From NCBI GenBank assembly GCA_949317995.1, contig OX439038.1, positions 62,950,813-63,014,812 on the forward strand: a DNA stretch of 64,000 bases, read 5' to 3'. This document shows, one piece after another, positions 24,903-37,600 of the stretch. The number at the start of each line of letters is the position of its first letter. Position 1 is the stretch's first letter. Both the position numbers and the translations under genes were made by a program. This stretch comes from Acholoe squamosa. Lineage: Eukaryota > Annelida > Polychaeta > Phyllodocida > Polynoidae. Below the pieces are notes generated by a model. That model was not told where the DNA came from and made no database searches. It worked only from the letters and a program-made list of their open reading frames with translations.

Positions 24903-27900
24903 CAACCTCCAAGTTTGTCCAGGAGCAACTTTCTATACTCAAATATCTGCATGGATGGATGCACATATAATGCCACAACCACAAACAAACTCATTTCAAT
25001 GATTGCCACCAGTATGCATACATGTATACTAGGAGTGGTTTGAGTTCTAATAACTCAAAGACATCTGTAGCATAGAAAAGCTGGCAATGTTTTGGATGAA
25101 AGACAATATATTTTGCAGACATACCCATATGAAGCCTAGACATGGTACAAGTATGAAGTGCCACTGCCAACCCAAAAGCAGTATGTGTGAAGTTAAGGAA
25201 TGGACCGTCAGTACCACAGTGCAACTGTTTCTTAATAATGGTTTGGCCAAAGAATAATACTTCTATGGTTGCACCATATAACGTAATAGTTGCAAATCAG
25301 TGGGTGAACCCAAAAATTGAAAAAAGGGGTTAAGTAGACAGTTTGCAACTGAAAGTTGTGATGGCACATCATGTACAATTATAATCTGAAGAAGATAAAA
25401 TGTAAAAAGATTTCAAAAAAGTAGCCGGAGGAGGCCCTGGCCCTCCATCCCCTGTAAATGTCGCTGTGTGACCGATAAGAAATGTGTTCGTTTTTTATGT
25501 GGTATAATGAACATGCTTTCCACCGTAATTGTTATCCTAATTTCTATAAATCTGTGATGGTATCCACTTTTTGAATTGTGGACAAAATGTTAAATATAGG
25601 CAGTTACAGCACTGATGCATATATAGGACAGAAAGTATCATCTTGGTTGTTTATATATGTGTAGCAACCAAGTGTGTAGGCAACCTGTACATCTGTATGA
25701 ATGACCTACCATGCATTCATTATTTCTCTGAACAGAGAATATGTGGATTTTTAGTGTGGCATAGTGCTTTATTGCACTATGCCCTTGAATCAACATGATG
25801 CACCAGTGCAGCTTAGACAAGCAACATACTAGTGCTACAGTCATGCATCATTGAGACCCTACAGGGTTGATACACAAGGATTGGCATGTTAAACCACTAA
25901 GCACCAATGAGTCACTGGCTCTGTACTGGTGTTTCATGAGGACAAATGGATTTGGATATTGAGGCATCATCCTGTCCTTTCATGATAAGTAATGACTGTT
26001 GCAAGTAAGTGCCTACTCTACTGGGATCAGAAAGCAAAAAGGTGTTCTAGCCTTAAGTGTTAACAGCCACGAAACTTCCACCAGGAGTAATGTGGACTTG
26101 TGTTTCTTTACTTACTGTTGCTGAGAAATTGTTAAGAAAAACTTAGTGGATAAATTTATATTATCATTATTACTCAGAAGCTGCCAAGATTGGATCCTAA
26201 ATGTAGCATGTTGTACATATGACAGCATGCTATCATCATGTGTAAATGTCTGGTTTATAATGCATATCCTGTGTAGATATATTAGGTATGAAATAGAATT
26301 ACTCTAAGATAATTCTAAGTCTGCAACTAATGGTGATCAAAATAATGACTAATTGCTTATAGTTTCTGTATTGCTGTAATTATTGATATTACAATAGACT
26401 AGATAAAAATGTATTGGTTGTGGTGGAATGCCAATCATTAGTGAGGGCTACCAGTGAGAACAAACAAACTGTCTCTTATTACAGAGTCTCCTAATGTTCA
26501 ATGAAACTTGTGAATGTATAACAGTGAAGTATTAACCATTATTATTTTCAATGACTGGTGACTGTTCTTGGAGCACTCAGAGGAAGTGTATACTCAAAAT
26601 ATAGTAATATTTTTTCTTAGAAAATTGTTCAAGCCATTTATTTACATACAACGCTGATATTAATTCCCAAGATATGAAAATATTTATGATAAGATAAAAA
26701 GGTACTAAACTCATAGAAGTAGCAATGTACTTATAGGCATCATGTGGGAGGAAGAGTGGATTGTATCATTAAAGCACACCTTTTCACAGATTGCTTCCCA
26801 GAGAAACCTAAGTTTACATTTCTATGCAGTTAATCACTCATTTAATCTCAATGTGAAAATGGCTAAATAGGAAACAAATTCTTTGGGAAAACAAAGACAT
26901 AATAACTTTGATATGAATATTGATATACATTTTGTAAAGCTTTGTAATCCAAAATGCTTTTTACTGTTATTTACATTTGTATGAATGTTTTTCAATTAAA
27001 AAAATTACCCATCCATATAAAATAAAAAGCTTACAGGAAATAGACTACTTATGAAAATAATAGAAAGTGTATGAACAAGGTGTGTAGAGAAACAGCTAGG
27101 TGTTATTTCATACATTGTATGTTGTAATCTGATTCAGAAGTACAGAACTGGTAGGTCTTGACCACGGTGGAGGCCATTTATATGCACATGTAGGGAAAGC
27201 GTGGTTAATGTATGCAACAAAATTAGCGCACATCCCTGTATATTGGCAGATCAAAATAGAATACAAATAACCAAACAATGCCCCATTTCGAAGGACCTTG
27301 TAACCTCCTTAAGGGACCTTAAAATTTAACTAGAAAGGGTGCAGTATTTTCTAAGCGCACTATGCGTTTATTGCCATGGATACGGCATATATGATTCATA
27401 TCTAATCCCTGAAACATCTGATACAAGCTAACCATAGCATATACTGTAGTACTCAATGTATAGGATGTACCCTGCATATATAAAATGTGCACTAGCGTTT
27501 GATATGCTCAGTCATTTAAAAGCTTTCTCTAGTCTGATAATTGAAATTTTCAAAAGTGGTCTTAAGTCATTGGAGGTATCCTAGCTACCCGAAGGATTTT
27601 GAATTTTGAAAATATGATTTCACATTCTTCTACCAGGTCCGTAAAGTCTGGGTGTCTTATAAGTGAGGTGTGCCTTATACACGGGGTGTTACAGTATATG
27701 ATTAGTTTCTGATGTATTAGAATAAATAAGATGAGACCTAATTATGATAAAAGAACATCCATGCCCTACCATAGAAGCTGATTCTAAACACAAGGCTTAA
27801 ATTTCTCTATAGACATTTATGATTCCCTACCAACTACCTAAAACCAGATGCACCTAAAAACTAATTCATATGGATATCATGTAACCTAGTAACAAAACAA

Positions 27901-27905
27901 AAGTA

Positions 27906-28080
27906 TACCGTATTGTCTTGTTTAAGCGCCGGGTTTGAATAAGGGCTGATAAGCGCAGGGGGTACAGGGGTCAGGAAATATGTCGTAAGCACTAAAAACT
28001 AGATCTCGAATGGCATGTCTTGTATAAGGGCCCCCTCCGAATCTACAAGTGCTGAGGTGGTTATACACGACGATACGGTA
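27906..28080. mobile_element. Short MITE with TACCGTAT...ATACGGTA ends
   Basis: TACCGTATTGTC at 27906 and ATACGGTA ending 28080 are inverted; the interior contains taagcgc phrases. It looks like a distant relative of the tataagacgc family. Confidence 0.5.
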
Positions 28081-28827
28081 GTTGGGTAAAAAGAAAATAG
28101 AATTTTATTGTTTCATTGAGATTAAGTATTTGTTTAGATGCTGTTTACTAAATTGGTTAAATCTATATAGCAATCAAACATGTTAAGTATAGAGAAACAC
28201 ACTTTGTTACAGTCTTCTAGCCTCCATTTTAGCAATGCAGATATTTTCTACTGTGTTTAGCTGTACTGTGTAAAAATGTTGGTAGAAAAGTGAAGGCACC
28301 CCTACCTAAGATTATTTTTTTATATACAATCACAAAACCTTGTATATAGTACACCTATCTATAACAATATACTAAGATACATAAAAGGATGCTCTGTGAG
28401 TGATAGTTGAGTATATATTTAATATTGATGCTAAATAGGTCAAATGTGTAAAGTACCAACTGTGTAGCATGCCTTTGCATTGGCCTGACGATCACCTAGA
28501 AAAGAGTCCTGACTGGTCACCTCAATCAGTATAGATACACACTAAATAGTTTACGTTAGTAATACATAAGGTTAGCAAATGTGGAAGACCCATTTTGCCA
28601 GTGTATACAGCCAGTGATATATTGCTACATTTGGATGTTCCTGACCAGTTTAAAGAGGGAAAAACATTTTGAAACCTATGACATATGCTCCTTTGTAAAC
28701 TTACTTTGAGAGCCAAGATAGCAGATATATCTTATAACGTGGCTCTCTTGTCCACCTAAAACCCTTGTTTAGGTATCTGTACATATTGTAGGAATCTAAA
28801 CACAGTATTTCCGATCTTCCTCCCACT

Positions 28828-29064
28828 TACCGTAATCTCCCGCGTATAAGACGCGCTGTGCGTATAAGACGCACCCCAAACCCAGCACATGCATTTTCGC
28901 GTATAAGACGCACATTTTAATGCTGAAATTTGTAAGATTAGTACATTTCTATAGAAAAATTACCCCTCGTATAAGACGCACCCCCAACTTGAGAGAAAGC
29001 TATAAGACTCCCCAGCATTTTGTTTGGCGTAGAGGACACGTCTTATACGCGAGAGTTTACGGTA
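28828..29064. mobile_element. TACCGTAA MITE (tataagacgc family), copy 2
   Basis: Starts TACCGTAATCTCCCGCG and ends CGCGAGAGTTTACGGTA, with at least four internal cgtataagacgc copies. Similar length and plan to the copies at 21842 and 43380. Confidence 0.75.
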
Positions 29065-30615
29065 CTTTTATATTAAATATAAACATAGGCTGGGTCAACA
29101 CTACTATGGACCAGATGTATAGCAAAAAGATTAGTCAACATCATTACCATGTCATTACATTTTCCTTTCCTTTCTGATATGATCAAAATCTATGATATTT
29201 TGTAGGACATCATTTCAAATTGACATGACACTGTATAGCAGCATTAAAAAATGTATATGTAAGGGGTGGACTTGAGCTGTGGAGTTGTTGCACTAAACAC
29301 TGGCTCAGACATTAAAGTTACAATAAAGGCAACAACATTAGAATGCTAAAACATTCCAGAATAAGATGCAACTCAATTAATACACTGTATTTTGTTTCTC
29401 TTTACTTTTGTGAGATAGAATCATGTAACCCATCTTTCATGTATATGTCATTTAAGGAAAATGTCAGTTTCCATCTTGAGTTCTTATGAAAATCTTATGT
29501 CATGTTTCAGGAGTGTTCACAGAAATACAATTAGAAATTTCTATTTTCTAAATGTCTGTCAATTTTGTATTTCTCCTGTGTTTGTAGGAGGGAATGCTGA
29601 TTGCTGTCAAAGTAATCCTCATAAAATGTGAACATATTGTCAACACAATTCTAACCCTTCCATTTTACTTAACAACCTACTGGAGTGTGCACAACTGTTA
29701 TCCATGTCAATTCTATGATAAGTTATTCATTGTAAAATATTTACCAACTTTCAGCATGTGATCAGAGGGCTGGGAATTGTGATTGAAGGTTCTAAGGAGA
29801 AGATAGAAAGGACAGAAAGTATTGGCTGAGGTAAATGTAGCAGGTCTACATTCTCTAAATTAAGAGGAAGGAATGTTCACACAGTTCAGCCTCTAGGTAG
29901 TTTGACCTAGCCATTAATTCCTGTGTATAGAAAAGGCATTATGTATTTGCCATCCGTGATGTGTTGTTTATCAGCTGCAGATCCTTGGTAATCTGCAAAA
30001 TATATTTGATGTATTGATAGAACTGTGTTCTATGGATCCTAAATATACTTAATACATGATATTTACAACAGTGTCCTATCTTCATTTTTCCATTGGTACA
30101 TTTTTTTCTTTCAATGTGAATTACTTATGAGTCAATGTGATCTATGTGGTAATTTAGTAAGGACCCAACACTATAGCAAGCCATTTCTAAAACCATGTAA
30201 TGATAGGTCATGCTCTGAAAGAATACTTTTCTAGTACATGTGAATGTGTGTGGTTCCAAGCTTGTGCAGTGAAGTTGATATAATTATACATAGAGCAACT
30301 AAGTTGATATACATGTGTAACAAACTCATTCCATTTATATTTTCCTGGAGAAGGCTCAATTCTGGATACAGCATCAGTTGTACAGTTGTGTTTTGTATAT
30401 TTTATAAGAGAAGCCTTGTTCATGTACTAGTGGAATTTGCATTTCTTAGCTGACCTGGTCAGGAATAGGCGCCAACATCTTTCTCTGATGTAATAAAATG
30501 TCTACTCGTGATGCAATCATGTGGTTTGCCACAAGTTCAGTAAATACTTCAGAACTAGGACTGTTGCTGTTACTGTATATAGAAGTATACTATCTTCAGC
30601 CGCCGTATGTCATAA

Positions 30616-30634
30616 AATAAAAGCATTCTTTATT
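30616..30634. terminator. Back-to-back poly(A) signals of two convergent genes
   Basis: AATAAA on + at 30616-30621 lies a few bases from TTTATT at 30629-30634, which reads AATAAA on -. It could end both the PPP1R16 (+) and POLR2C (-) transcripts. Inferred from motifs only. Confidence 0.35.
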
Positions 30635-31450
30635 AAGAAAACAAAAGCAACTATTATTTCTACTTTTATCATGTGTACAGGTTGAGCTCTTGTGTCCAGA
30701 CTCCCCGACACTTTGTCCACTACTACCCCCTTTCCCAACCAAAATAAGTCTTTTTGGCGTAAATAAACCAGACTGTTTACCACATGGAAATGAAAACTTT
30801 CAAAGCTTGTCAATAGTACAGGCAATTTTATTGTCTCCAGTATACACATTTATTATTACATGGTAAGACCACGATACGCGGAACGTCAAAACTTACATAA
30901 CTACAGCGAATCCAGACGAGATTGCTTTCCCACGCAATATCTGACGTTGATTCCCGGCTGCGCAATCTTCTCAGGCGTATAATGCCCTCGACGATTACTG
31001 GCCGGGAATCTTCTCAAGGAATATGACCCATATTCTAACATTACTGTCATTCCAGTGTATATATTCCATCCTCTTTAATCCGCTTAATGGGAACTTTCAT
31101 TTGTATTTTCTCTGAAATACAGGAACGCTACTATATAAAACTGACGTTCAGCTTTGACGACAGATACTGATACCATATCAACTGTAGTATCTACATACAC
31201 ATGCTATATTCAAAAGTGTAAAACTAAAAGGACATGGCAATGAAACCCCTTGACCCTCTCTCTTAAAACTCATTCCGAGTTAGAGCTTTGTGGCTTGATA
31301 CTATTGTTAAGGTGTTCTAAGTCAGTTTTAGAATAGAACAGTTGACCGAACTGCACATCCCTTTAAATGCACAAGACTTATTATGTCTATGATACAGATT
31401 ACATCCCTCGCCAAATGGGAAGTTATGACGTATGATACTGTGACGTTATA

Positions 31451-31629
31451 TTAGATAGTGAGTACGTCATTCTGGATCTCTTGGCTGAGGTGGGTCTGTA
31501 AGTCACTCAGCTTCTTTTTCAGGATGTTGAGGCCGGATAGCACAATGGTCTGTGGTTTGAGGGCACCTATACTTTCCACGTTGTAGTAAAACCTGTTTGG
31601 TTTGCCTGTTGGGTCGAATGGTGCCTGGG
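31451..31629 (-). CDS. POLR2C: POLR2C exon 8 with stop
   Basis: Acceptor ttattcag, then [17 protein letters not shown], a [16 protein letters not shown] helix and TAA at 31453-31451. This helix packs against RPB11. Confidence 0.95.
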
Positions 31630-34600
31630 CTGAATAAAATAGAATCAAACGAATGACTTAGAGATACTTTTCAAGGACCTGCATCATTTTTACAAAGAGA
31701 TTGATATGACTGAAGTTTGTTGACCGTCAGTCCACAGTGTAGCTCAGATCTCTAGATACGGTGTGGTAAATTGCTAGCTAATGCTTATGATGAATAATGA
31801 CAAAAGCCTAATATCTTATAATCACTACTATTTTACTGGTCTACAACAGTCATTTATTCTTACACTAATACCATGCCGCTTATACGTGGGTTTTATCGTT
31901 CACAGGGTGACTACTGCTTAAAGTTCTTACAACAGTTTTGTATAAACCTATCATTTGTACAATAATGATTCTACGATGTTTGAAATGAATACTAACGTTC
32001 TTTTGGATCGATTGTGGAAAATTCACTCTTTGGCCTGAAAGAAAAAAAAAAGCACCAACATAAATACACAGTTAATATGCAATGTATCGGTAGTATGGGT
32101 GGGGGAAAGATTATGGTATCAATACTTTGGTTTTCTCATTAGTAAAAACAAGGCGATATCAATAATAAAGGGTAGTTATTTCACTTGACTACATTATAAT
32201 GCAAACTCTTTGAGAGACTAGTATTTGTGAAACCTCAGTCCATAGGCCTACTACTGGTAACATATGTCTGGTAACTAGGGGTATGCTATCTGTATGTAAA
32301 TTACTGTTGTATGCCGAGGGCGGGGTACATCACTCCGCAGATGTTTCTAGATGATTTGACTGATTTATATAATGCACTTTGTAATTTATGTGTTATATGA
32401 ATCACAATAACAGTACTCAACTCTGTCTTGTTAAATACCCGGTACATCCTAAAGGTCGTCCCTTTGTAACCCCCAGTTTAGATCATTATTGCAAACCTTT
32501 ATTTAATTGTGTATACAAAAATGTACTATATTGTAACTGACCATTCCTCAGGCTTGGGGTAGGTGGTGTGTCTGAGTGCGTTGTCTGGATCGTATTCAAA
32601 AGAGACGGCACAGGTGGGGTTCCATTTGGCATGTTCTTTCGCGAAGCCCTTCCGTGCAAAACAACGCATTTTGAGCTCCTGACCCTTCCGCAACTTGACA
32701 ATAAGTATATCTGTAACAAATGAATGGCACACATGATTAAGAATGCAGTTGTGCTGATATTATCAAAACTATGTTGATTTAAAGGATGTACTGTAAAGCT
32801 ACACATATAAGTAGAAATCTTAGGGTCTATGGGCACCTGTAGTGTAAAAGTGCCTCCTTTAAGCTGCGGCTTATATGCGGGATTTTAAAGGTTATTTATC
32901 AGGCACGGTAATGGATTTTGATTTATCTGAGACATTGATTAACCATCACAGATGAACTTCTGGCCTCTGTACAGCGTCAAGCCCCCCCCCCCCCCCTTTT
33001 GTACTGGTGTGCACGACCTAGATATAAATGACAGGACAATCTGTGAAGAGTTAAATGTGGATTGCCTGTGTACAATTCATTCTGTAAATTCTGCATGATA
33101 ACTATAAAATTAGTTAGCCTACTCACCGTCTGTTTCTCCATAGTCCCCCTCTTCTTCTCTATGGCGTGACGTTACCTGTGAAGGAAAATGAGAGAAAGAG
33201 AGCCTGTATTAAAATGGTGAGGTAGTGGGTTTTATCAGTACATGTATTAGATCGTGGGATGATACTATCAATACCTGTCATTGGTAGGCCTTAGCCTTAG
33301 GGAGTTGTCATTATTTATCAACAGGGAGAGAGGGTGATGGATTTTTGCGCAGATGCACCCCTTGACAGTAGTTAAAATTTTTGGCGCCCTCACGCAGTGA
33401 ATTTTCGCGCCCCTCTTTCATCTAGATCTGTAGCACGGGGGCTTTTTTTCCATAAAGGAAAGTAATTTTGTTAAGCCCCCCCCCCTCCAAAAAGAGTCAA
33501 AAGTTTTTACGCCCCCCCCCAAGGAGGGATCAAAAGTTGTTGTGCCCCCCCCCCCTGTTGATAAATAATTACCACTCCCTTACCGCGTACATAAACATAA
33601 ACACCTGGGACAGTAGTATAGTTCATAGCAATGTCGGGGCCTATTGTCTACTGGCCAAATGGACAATTTCAAAGGGTATCTAATCTAGAAAAAAAAAATC
33701 ACTGGTCCGTAGCCATTGCCCACCATGCCAGTGACAGTATAATATGATGTATTATTAGTGTCTAGCCCTGAAGTCAGTAATGTACTCATAAGGAAAACAA
33801 CGAAACCAGGACCAGGGATGAAAACTGAATCTCTGGGTCTAGTCTCAGTGTCTGACCCCCGGGGGGGGGGGCACTTCAATTTTTTTTTATACAGGTGTGT
33901 GGCTGAACCCACGACAACCCTTACCCTTGCTAGGGCACTCATTCCCAGGATTTTTCTTCGAAAGCCTACCCTTGCTAGGGCACCACTTTTGACTCAATAA
34001 TCCTAGATTTGTTTCAAAATGTCTTAAATTTACACTGATTGGGGAGAAAATTGAATTTGGTTCATGCCATTTTCAAGAAAAACTGTGCTGATGTCCAAGA
34101 AAATTTCAAAATTTCCTATGTAAATTGGGGTATTTTGCTGAAAGTTGACCCTTGTTAGGGACATTTGTGGCTGAAACAGGAGGCTTGCTATGGACTTTTC
34201 CTTGAAAAAGCACCCTTGCCAGCCGCACATATGTGTATACGTTACATAGAGAGTGCCCCCCCCCCCGGGTCTGACCAGCTCGGTCCCGTTGGCGTTGTGG
34301 TTGGGTCCTTGGCCAGGCTATTAGCCTGTTTGGGCTTCAAAAAAGTTTTTATATTCATTCAGAATCAACTCCATTCTACTGCTGTGAGAATATAGTCTTA
34401 TAGATCTAGATTTACAAGACAAGTTCTTAGGCCTACTAGGCTACTCCAACGACGATTGGCAACGTTGACGATGAACTCTGAGGAGCTTCAGAGGTCCTCA
34501 AGACAAGACAAGAGAATCATGAACCAAACACACCAAAGTCGTACGGCAAAACTAGACGTCACGTGATACAGGTCGGGTCAAGTGATGACCACGTGCTTGC

Positions 34601-37600
34601 GAGCACACGGTAAAACAAACGCCCCCCCCCCCCCGGGTCGAAATACATATGAAACATCCAAATCATTTCATCTTTATAAAATCTAGGAAGTGTCCGGCAG
34701 TGATTATGAACAAATAATGCCATCTTCAAAATGTCTGGGTTATGCGATAGTCATGGTAACAAGCCTAGAAACGCTCTTCATCCAAATTCCAAGAGTTCCA
34801 ATGCCCCTCCTTCAATTCTATCACAATTACACAGCTCATAATTATGAGATCAAATTGATCTTTCATTTTTCGATTATTCAGATGTGTTGTATCTAAAATG
34901 TAATGCAGATATAGGAGGTTAAGAGTGAAATAGACATGAGGAAACTAGTCTCGAGATTATATTGGAGACGTCATCGTATCCTTAGCTACAGACCGTTGCT
35001 TGGTTACGTGATGTGTCTCTTAGTAACTTGCCACGCGTTCTAAGTGGCCCACTATCGTCGCCGTGGGTGATCAACAAAAACTGGATAAGGAACATAACGA
35101 AGGTACCATTTTGTTTACCATTTACAACAAAGCACTGATAAATATTAAAAGACATGAACTTTGGCCTGAACTTTAATATTGTGGATTCATGCACGACTCA
35201 GTCTACTGACGTCTTCGGTGACACTGGATGACAGTGTTATCACTGGATAACATTAACATTACCAGTATTATACTTTATTATCTGAGTGAAGGAATTCTAG
35301 AGCTGGAGTTACAACTTTGAACGTTCCCTTACTTGGACCACTGTGCTTGGACGAAAGACAACTTGAGAAAACTACCAGGCCACACTAGACTCTATAACCG
35401 TAAGTATTTAGTTAAGAAAAAAGGGAAAACCTGAAAAGTAAGCCTAGCCTCTCTGACACTCTGACCCATGGCCTTGCCCCCATACTCTATCAGGCTTATC
35501 AGTAGGCTTTTATCCTATTGAATTACTCTACTACAAACGGCTTAGAACGAGAGGCAGAGGTCTCCTGCGGCATATACATGCAATATTAAACAGTGGAAAA
35601 TAGGCCCGGAAAATAGGTCCTGCAGAGCAATTTTCTTTGTTTGTCTGTCAAGGGAAAAATCTTAATGTCATATTAAAAGTAGGAAAGGAAATCTGTGTAT
35701 CAAATCCATGGGGCCATCTTTAAATGACGTCATGACTAGACATGAGAAATTTGATCATTTTTGACCCCCCCCCCTCATGATTTTTGCATTGCTGAAGGTA
35801 GATCTATATGGAAAATTAATTCCATCATGCCAGCGTGGCATGCGAAATCTGGTCCATGCGAAATCTGGTCGGTCATTCTCCAAACAGACTCCTTAAGCTG
35901 TAATCCAATGCCAACAGGTACAGTTATCTGTTTGGAGAGTGATAAGTCTTTCATAGCCTCGAAGCAAACTATTTTATAATTGAAGGAACAGAACCATGAT
36001 AACATCCTCCAAGATCTAATAGAATTTGATTAATACCTAACCCTAATGATACTGTCCTTACGCCTTAGAACTAGGATTTGGGCAAAGTGAGATTTTAGAA
36101 ATAATTGAACTTCGGCGACCAGATTTCGCATGGACCAGATTTTGCATACGACACCGGGCCTGACTTCCCCCCCCCCTCCATCATGACGTCATTTCGGAAA
36201 GGCCCCCATGGTCTAGGCCTATGTCTTTGATATGGGCCTAGACCCTTATCAAATTCGTTAGGGTGGCATGGCCCTTTCTTAAAATGGACAAATGGAATGG
36301 AGCTCAGTGACAAGGACATAGGAAATTGAAAAGTTAGTGACATGTGACAGTCTTTTCTTTAAATCGACAAGTTACATTGGGACCCCCATCTAGACCCCAT
36401 TTGACTACATTTCTCAATCTAGACCCCCTTTGACTACATTTCTCCTACTTTTTTTCAGTTTCAGATATGGCTAGACAGGTTGGCCAGAGTATGGCCCGGT
36501 GTGTGAATTCTGTAACACATGACGTACGTTACATATCACCACCTGGTAATGGGGTTCCCAACCTCTCTTATTTGTCAAGCTCTGTCATCAGACTTGCCGT
36601 CAAGATCCGCAGATTTAGCCAGGTAATGTTCCACACCCAGGGTTCCACATCACTCTTCAATAGCCCCATTTATCTTATTAATATTCATTTGAAGATACAT
36701 GAATTCTATGCCAAAGGTAGATAGAAATACAATTGAAATTTTCGCTTCATCACTAAAATCTTTCACCTCCAACTTCCAAGGAATTTGAGCAAAAGTGGAT
36801 GCAATGCATAGGAAACTCTGATCACAGTGACACTTAGATGCAAGTTCCTGCAAACAAAATTGGAAAGACAAAGGGGTACAGTTTCTAACTATGCTTATGA
36901 TTTTTGTCAGATTTCAACACTACCAGTACCACCCTGTATACAGCAAAGCCTTGGTGCTTTATGTATAAACGATTTCCTCATTGATCCAAACGAGGTCGTT
37001 GCCAATCATCATCGCAACTGGACCTTCCCTGCTACCTGTCTTATCGATGGCACACGAGTCATGATCAAACTAGGCCCAAAGGGTACTTTTATACTTAATG
37101 TTATTATAAAAGTCCCGGTATGATATAGCAAGAACCTTCGTACTTTGAAGTGGATGCCTAACCACTGCCATACCATACTGATCTGGATTTTTGGTAGACC
37201 ATACAGAATTTACAGTAATGATAGTAAATTTTCCCCAAATGTTCATACTAAATACACACATTTTAGCGTACACACGTTTTCATTGAATTTGAGAAATTAA
37301 ATGAAAACAATGCATTTGTTGACAATTCTTATAATCCTGCATGACATTTTGTATATAAATTTTCTTCAGATGGGATGATTCAGGACCAAAGGACAATAGC
37401 AAGATTTACTTGCAGTGATGTGTCTTGTATTGTTCTTGAAGTGACACAGACTCTGGCTGAATATATGCAGTGTAACTCACAAAAAGATGCACCACTTGAC
37501 GAGCAAGTTATCTGGAAAATCATTTTTACAATCGCCTCTGCACTAGAGGATGTTCAAGCAAATGCAATTGTTACTCCCACTAACCTGTACCTCCAGGACA

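Larger units (their letters stand above)
24903..31450. other. 3' flank or UTR between convergent PPP1R16 and POLR2C
   Basis: 6.5 kb with no coding exon recognised. Candidate + strand poly(A) signals AATAAA lie at 27021 and 30616; - strand signals (TTTATT on +) at about 30629 and 30849. MITEs at 27906-28080 and 28828-29064 and a dispersed repeat at about 25790-25930. Where the PPP1R16 transcript ends is unclear. Confidence 0.5.

Noticed and set aside
24614-25009. 131-codon ORF antisense to the last PPP1R16 exon
   Set aside because: It mirrors the real exon; Gly/Pro bias comes from the opposite strand and no family features are seen.
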